Shown piece by piece: positions 14,701 to 22,342 of a stretch of 60,000 nt of DNA (position 1 is the first letter of the stretch; each line of letters starts with the position of its first letter). This stretch comes from Nymphaea colorata (lineage: Eukaryota; Streptophyta; Magnoliopsida; Nymphaeales; Nymphaeaceae). The translations under genes were made by a program, and so were the position numbers. The notes below the pieces were generated by a model. The model did not search any database, was not told where the DNA came from, and saw only the letters and a program-made list of their open reading frames with translations. The stretch spans positions 7,819,001 to 7,879,000 of the forward strand of contig NC_045148.1 in assembly GCF_008831285.2 (NCBI RefSeq), given 5' to 3'.

Positions 14701-17700
14701 ACTGTTATAGTCACTTTTCACATGGTATCAGAGCCATTGGGCTGATTCTCAAAGCTTGTTAAAGGCTGCTGCTGAGATTTTATGTTGCTGGTTTGATTGA
14801 AGAGATTCTTTGCTGGAGGATATAATTTCTTGAAGGCCTTTTTGCTGCGGTTGCTCACCAACTGTTTGGTGAAATTTCTAGAAGAGTTTTTTCTTGACTT
14901 CCTTGGAGATTATTGTTTCAAGTATTGCTCTCATGGAAGACTCCAAAGTTTCAATTGAAGGAGGAAGCTATTATGCTCCATACAAGCTTGACGGAACCAA
15001 TTATACACTATGGGCAAAATGTTTGGAAATGCATATCAAAGGAAAATATTTATGGGGCTTCATAAGAGGTACGTCTATCCCTCCCACTCTCAAGTTGACC
15101 AAAATAGAAAATGGGATTGAAAAACAACTAGATGGAGTGGAAAGACAAAATGCTATGAATGAATATTACAAAAAATTAGACGATTGGGAAGCTAAAAATT
15201 CTAGGATTAAAGAATGGATTTATGGAAGTATTGAACCTAGAATTGCCCAAAATCTTATGTATTATGAAAAGGCTAGTGAAGTTTGGGAATATCTTAAGGG
15301 AATGTTCACCCAAAAAGATATGGCCCGAAAGTATCTTTTGATTCAAAAGGCCCAAAGTATCAAGCAAGGAGAGAAAAATGTTAGAGAATTTTTCATGGAA
15401 ATCTCTAGTGTATGGAATGAATTAGATCAACTAAGTCCCGAACTAGGGTTGGACTGCAAATGCCATGAGATTAGAAGAAATGAAATAGATGAATTTCGGT
15501 TTTTTCAATTCCTTCAAGGGCTACGGCCCGAATTTGAACAAATAAGGTCAGCCCTTCTTTCTTCATCCTCTCCTCCACTCATTCATGAACTTCTTACAAA
15601 GCTAAGTGGAGAGGAAACTAGAATGAAATTATCCAAAGAAATGGATAAAGATAGTGTTCTTGTCTCAAAACAAGAAGAAGAAAGAGCCTTAGCCGCCTCT
15701 AGACCTGGAAACAACATCAAGTCTTTTAGACCTCCTCACTTTAAGAATCAAATTAGAGGAGAATATAAAGTTATTTGCCACTTTTGTCATGAACCGGGTC
15801 ACATAAGACCTAGTTGCCCAAAGTTGAACAACAATGAAGGACAATCGCGGAATCTTGGAGGAAATTTTCTCAAAGGAGGAACTTCATATCCACAAGGAGG
15901 GCAACACAACCGGGGAATTTCATTTCCTCAAGGTGGACATTACAACATTAGACAATTTGATCAAAGAAAGGCCGCAAATGTCACAAATGAAGGATGTGAT
16001 CTATCATCTATATCCACAACGTTGAATCAAATCATGACAGCCCTTCAACCCATGATCAAGGAGTCAAATTCCGGAGCACTAGCAACAACGGCATCCATCT
16101 CCAACACTCCTGGTATGTTTTCTTGGCTTTTAGATTCTGGTGCATCTTTTCATATGACACCAAATATATCATCTTTGACCAAATTTGAAAGAACAAGAAA
16201 AGAATCAAATGTTGTTACCGCCGATGGAACTTCTTTAAGTGTTAAAGGGATTGGGAATTTTGAAAAAGAATTTGGAAAACAAAAATTTTTTGTTCCAAAA
16301 GTTAGTTATGTTCCTAAACTTAATCTTAACTTACTTTCTGTGTCACAAATCTCAGATCTTGGATTTGATGTTGTTTTCTCATCAAATAAATGTTTGGTGC
16401 AGGATCACCAAACCGGGAGATTGATTGGGGAAGGTTTTAGAAAAGGGGACCTTTACTACATGGACAATTTATGCATCCCCAAAGAAAAGTTTTGTCACTA
16501 TGTTGAAAATGTGGACATCAATGTTTGGCACCAAAGATTAGGTCATCCAAATGTTAGAAAATTGTCTATGATGAACCCTACCAAGAATATTTGTATTGAA
16601 AATTTTAAATGTAATGATTGTATACATGGAAAAATGAAATCTTTATCTTTTGGAGAAAGGAACTTCTTCTCTTCTTTGCCTTTTGAGCTTGTTCATTCCG
16701 ATGTATGGGGACCCTCTCCTATCATGTCAAAAGGAGGGCTATCATATTATGTGATCTTTGTTGATGACTTCACTAGGTATTGTTGGATATATTTCCTAAA
16801 ATATAAATCCGAAGTTTTTGAGATATTCAAAAATTTTCACATGTTAGTACAAACACAATTCAATGCTAAATTAAAAATTTTAAGGACTGATTCCGGAGGT
16901 GAATACATTTCAAATGAGTTCGAAAGATATTTGAAAAACTATGGGATAGTCCACCAAAAATCTTGTCCAAGAACACCTCAACAAAATGGACTTTCAGAAA
17001 GAAAACATAGGCACATAATTGAAACAACAAGAACCCTTCTTATTTCCAAAAATGTGCCTAAAAACTTTTGGGCTGAAACCGCACTTGCCTCTGTTTATCT
17101 TATAAACAGAATGCCTTCAAAAGTTTTACATAATACCACTCCGTTTGAAAAATTATTCAAGTATGAACCCGATTTCAATAGACTTCGTATTTTTGGATGC
17201 AAATGTTTTGTTCTTAATGACAAGGCTGATAAGCTAAGTTCAAAAGTTATTGAATGTGCTTTTATTGGTTATTCTGAAACCCAAAAAGGCTACAAATGTT
17301 ATGACTCAATTAAAGACAAGATCATTGTCTCAAGGAATGTAAGGTTTTGTGAAGATGAAAGTGGTTTTAAAAATTGTGGGGAGTCACAACACAATAATGA
17401 TTATTCCTTTTTATTTAAGTTCCTTTCTCAATGTGATGATGAAATGCATGATGGTGATGATAGCAACACTGGTGGTAATGATAGTAGAATGGCCAAGGAT
17501 ATAATCACTTATCATAGAAGAAACCGGCAACAAGAAGTTGGTGAAGAAGAACATCATGAGACCATTGATCTCCAACCAACTCAAAGTGGAGAAAACCTTA
17601 GGAGATCCACTAGAAATGTAAGACAACCCAATAGGTTTGTGTCTTATGAAACTTTTATTCCATCTCATAGAGCTAGAATTAATGCCATTCACTCTCACTT

Positions 17701-20700
17701 TGAACCTTCTACTTTTAATGAAGCATCCAAATATATTGAGTGGAAGAATGCCATGTTAGAAGAATTGGATGCCTTGAGAAAAGCCCAAACTTGGGAAATA
17801 CAAGATTTACCTATAGGGAAAAAGACTATTGGATGCAAGTGGGTATACAAGGTGAAAACTAAAAGTGATGGATCCCTAGAAAGGTATAAAGCAAGGCTTG
17901 TTGCCAAAGGTTACACTCAAGAATATGGTATTGACTATGAGGAAACATTTGCCCCTGTAGCTAGAATGACTACTGTTAGGACCCTTATTGCTTTAGCATC
18001 TGTTAAAAACTGGAATATCTATCAAATGGATGTTAAAAATGCCTTTTTAAATGGGGATCTTATGGAAGAGGTTTATATGGAAGTACCACCAGGGTTGTCT
18101 GTTCCTCAAAGGAAAGTTCTTAGACTTAAGAAGGCTCTTTATGGCCTCAAACAAGCTCCTAAAGCTTGGTTTGACCGTTTTAATTCTGTTATTTCTGATT
18201 ATGGGTTTCATTCTTGCTTAACTGACACTGCCTTGTTTGTTAAGTATACTACTGCAGGTATCATAATTCTTCTACTGTATGTTGATGATATGATCATTAC
18301 AGGTAGTGATAAGGAAGGTATTAAAGAATGTAAGAAATTACTACAAGAAACTTTTGAAATGAAAGATTTAGGTTTTCTAACGTACTTCTTGGGTATTGAG
18401 GTTGCATACTCTACTAGAGGATATTTTTTGTCACAAACTAATTTTGCTGCAGAGATCATTGCTAAATCAGGCATAACAGATGATAAGGTCACAGAAACTC
18501 CTGAAGCAGTAGGAAGCAAGATGAAGATTGATGATGGAGTTCCACTTGCCAATCCCACTCCTTACCGACAACTTGTGGGATCCTTGATGTACCTTAGCAT
18601 CACTCGGCCTGACATTGCTCATGCAGTTCATACTGTGAGTCAATTTCAACATGCTCCATCAACCGTTCATATGGGAGCTGTTCTTCGTATCATCAGATAT
18701 ATTAAGGGAACAATAAACAAGGGAGTATTTATGTCTTCCTCTTCCTCCTTGAACTTGATTGCTTATACTGATGCTGATTGGGGAGGAGATCCTAATGATA
18801 GACACTCAACTACTGGATTTTGTGTTTTTCTAGGAGAATCACTCATCTCATGGAAATGCAAAAAGCAACAGAAAGTCTCACTATCCTCTACTGAAGCTGA
18901 ATATCGAGCCATGGCTTCTACAACTATGGAAATTGTCTGGCTTCGCCAAATGCTCCTTGATATGGGAATAAAGATAGAAGAACCCACTGATTTATGCTGC
19001 GACAACAAGAGTTCTATCTACATTGCCAAGAATCAAACATTCCATGAACGAACAAAGCATATAGAAATGGACTGTCACTATGTTCGTGAAGAATTTTTGA
19101 AGAAGACTATCAAACTTCCATATGTCTCCTCCGAGTTCCAGCTGGCTGATTTCTTCACAAAGCCTCTATGTTCTCCCAGATTCAACTTTCTTTTAGATAA
19201 ACTTTCGGTGATAGCACCGTAAGTTTAAGGGGGGGTGTTAAGAAATATGATTTCTTATTGTTGTTATCTCTTAATTAGGTATTATCTTAGTTAAGAGCTA
19301 GTTTAGGATTAGTTAGGACTTAGGAATTAGTTTAGGATTTAGTTTATTTCTTTCTTTTCTCTTTATTTTTTATTTTTTATTTTTTTATTTTTTTATTATT
19401 TCTGCCAAACTAGCCGTTGGCAGTTCCAACAGCTCTATTAAGAGCTGTTGGAACTAGCCCAACGGCTAGTTTAGCTCATCTCTTCTTATTCTCTCTTATA
19501 AATATCCTTGTAACAGTCTTTGTAAAGAATAAGCTGTGTTTTACAGCCTTTATATTGTTTATTGAATGAGTATTACTCTTCTTCACTTGGCCTTAGTGCC
19601 TTTTTGGTATTATATGTATTCTTTGTGACTGTTATACTTCATGTATTCTTAGTAAGTGAAGAATGAATCACAAAAGTTAGATCATTCCTTGACACCAATT
19701 TCAAAGAATATATAAAAAGAAAATTTATAAAGTTTACCTCTGCACATTTTTTTGGTAGCACTAGGCGTCCTACACGACCTGCATCGCTAGCACTTAACAT
19801 TTTCTCAAATAAAGGAGTGACAACAGAATTTGAGCTAAGAAAAGGTCAAGGATCACAAATTTCAACTGGATATAAACAGGCAAATAAAACAAAGATGTGA
19901 AAGTGCTTCAATATGTTGCAAATATATAAAGTATAACAATTTAAAAATAAACATCTAAGAATATTAAAACAATATGATGGATACTTTCCGGATATTTTCT
20001 GAAGCTCTTGAGCAGTGATCCTTGGGCAGTATCGAGAAAGTATTGACTGATTTTTCACCTTTCCATCAGTGTAAGAGCTGATAGAGCTAACTTGACTTTG
20101 TGTCTCCTTAGAAGACCCTAGACCTGCATGGCAGGTAGAAAAGTATTGCTTCTGCGACGATTGTAAGTATCCCTGTTGTTGAGGATCATTTGAATGTTTC
20201 AAATTGGTTTCCCTTGAGAAAGGCAGAGAAGGACCAGAAACATTTGAAATGCCATCTTTCAACAAGCTAGGTAAATGTTTTATATTGAGATATGAATCCT
20301 GTGGTTCACATGTAGGAACATTAACAGATTTTTTCCTTCCAAACTCCTCTGCAGAAATAACTTTTCCAGCTTCATTGCTCTTTCTTCCTGCAATGTAGCT
20401 AGGATCCCTCAAACCATCCATATATGCCTCCTGAACGAAAGAGCTATCGTGACCAACATCTGAAATCCTATTGCCAAGATTATCATAAATATGGAACTTC
20501 ATGGTACTGTGACTGTTGTCTGAATCCTTTTCATGGGAGTCTTCGACATTCTTCTTCTCCATGGAGCAGGTTGCAGGGCACACTTTACCTGGAAATCTAT
20601 CACTTGGATTTCCAGCATCAGGATGTCTCATCCCTGGATATGACTCAGAATTCTGGGATATATAGTGCCAAACAAGGGGCAGTTTCTGTAGCTGTCTGAG

Positions 20701-22302
20701 ATCAGATCCTGTCGGTGGAATCTGACCCCATACCTTCGAAGACTGATCTGTCAGGCCATCAAGGTGAGACAGAGAAGGAAACCAAGATGGTGGTCTGAAC
20801 AGGCTCTGTTCCTAGAAAGCAAATTTGTGTGGGAAAAAAATGGGAAAAATATAAGATTAGACCAATTTGCAAAAGCATCCACAGGAAATGAAAAGAGCAT
20901 GCGATGATCTTATGACCCTAGTTTTGCAGCTTGATTTCCAGTAGAATTACATGATTTTGCCTCTAGGATGACTCAGATTTTGAAATCTTGGACCAAACCA
21001 GCCTGCATATTTTCTACGCATCTCTCAGACTGACTCTTTATTCTAAGATGACCATTTTAAAATATGCTGAAACTTAAAATTTAACAAGTAGAACATGAAA
21101 AACAAAAATGGAACACAAAGCTACTGACTTCATTGGAGGCTGGAGCAAAGGCCATCATAAAGGTCAAAACAAAGTGCACTGACAATGTAAACCCTTCTGA
21201 ATATTACAGAATGTTCAAGGCATAAGCTGCAGCAACTTCCTAAACCAAAAGGTGATTGCTACTATAAGATGTCTGATAGGCAAGGATCCCTAATGAAAGA
21301 GATGCAGAAACCATGGTCCAATGACTCCAATCGCCACATAGATTGACATTCACTTCAATAAGAGAAACAATTAAGAGCCATAAAAGTGCACATACTACTT
21401 ATGGAAATATATCAAGACTTACCACACCAGGTACATTTTTTTTGGCACAAATGACACATTCTACTCCACCGGCATCAAGAAGATAGTATCTGTGAACTGA
21501 AGCAATGCACCCACAATGCAAACGCTGTCAAGGAAATAACTGTCGCTGGTAAACAGACAATATCCAAAAAGCTGTGCACGTACATTGACAGAAATATCAT
21601 ATAAGGTCCATAAATAATTCAAGAACAAATCTTTCAGGTTTCAGTCTCCAACCTTTCCACATGTTTCGCAGTTCCTCCACCCAGCAACATCAGCATGAAA
21701 ATCTTCACAGAATCTCTGTTCTTCATATGCAGAACTACAGTAGAACCCCCCCAAAAAAGTATGAGAACACATCAAGGAATGCAGAAAAATACGCAAACCG
21801 GTATTTTTCTATATAGATGGTCTGGTCAAAGATTTTCAAAACTACATGCTGTTTTCGTGTTTTAATTACGTATTTGCTTTAAAAATTTTCTTTCAGCGCA
21901 TAGTTCCACTTCCTTTTTATTATCCATTCCTTCTTTTAGCCTATGCTACTTAATCATCTTTGGTTTTGTATATCTTTTTCAGCAATGAGAAAATGTTGGT
22001 AGGTTTTTATTTTTGGTTTTCTTATCTTGGCGGGAGGAAGACAGATAATTATGGCCTCAACAAGGACAGATATAAACAGTCGTATGAAAATTTTGTGAGC
22101 AGGTAGAGAAGGAACAAGTGAAGCACGGATGCCCTTGATACAAGAAAGTTTACATTCCATCAATTACGTATGGAAATGAAAAACCAGCAACTTGATGGCC
22201 GGAAAATTGTTGACATTTGATTAGCGCAAAGGACATGGAAAGGCAAACCGCCAAACTGGCTTCAATGAAGAATCGTAAGACCCAATTCAAGAGAGAGAGC
22301 GC

Positions 22303-22342
<40 letters not shown>

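Larger units (their letters stand above)
14309..14722 (+). repeat. 5' LTR of the young copia element
   Basis: Starts TGTTAAGAAA and ends CACA just before the primer-binding site. It contains a long near-perfect hairpin (14480-14545) and a TATAAATA box (14570-14577) with the transcribed region following. No difference from 19236-19635 was seen over the shared length. Confidence 0.93.
14309..19635 (+). mobile_element. Ty1/copia LTR retrotransposon, young and coding-intact
   Basis: A 5.3-kb element inside VAL, opposite to the gene. It has a 414-bp 5' LTR, an initiator-Met primer-binding site, one long uninterrupted gag-pol frame, a polypurine tract and a 3' LTR. The LTRs appear identical over their shared 400 bp, so insertion is recent. 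The 3' LTR lacks its last ~14 bases and passes straight into a copy of the 5' flank instead of a 5-bp target duplication. The internal region is intact, but the missing LTR end, which integrase would recognise, concerns only this chromosomal copy, because reverse transcription rebuilds both ends from the RNA. Confidence 0.95.
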
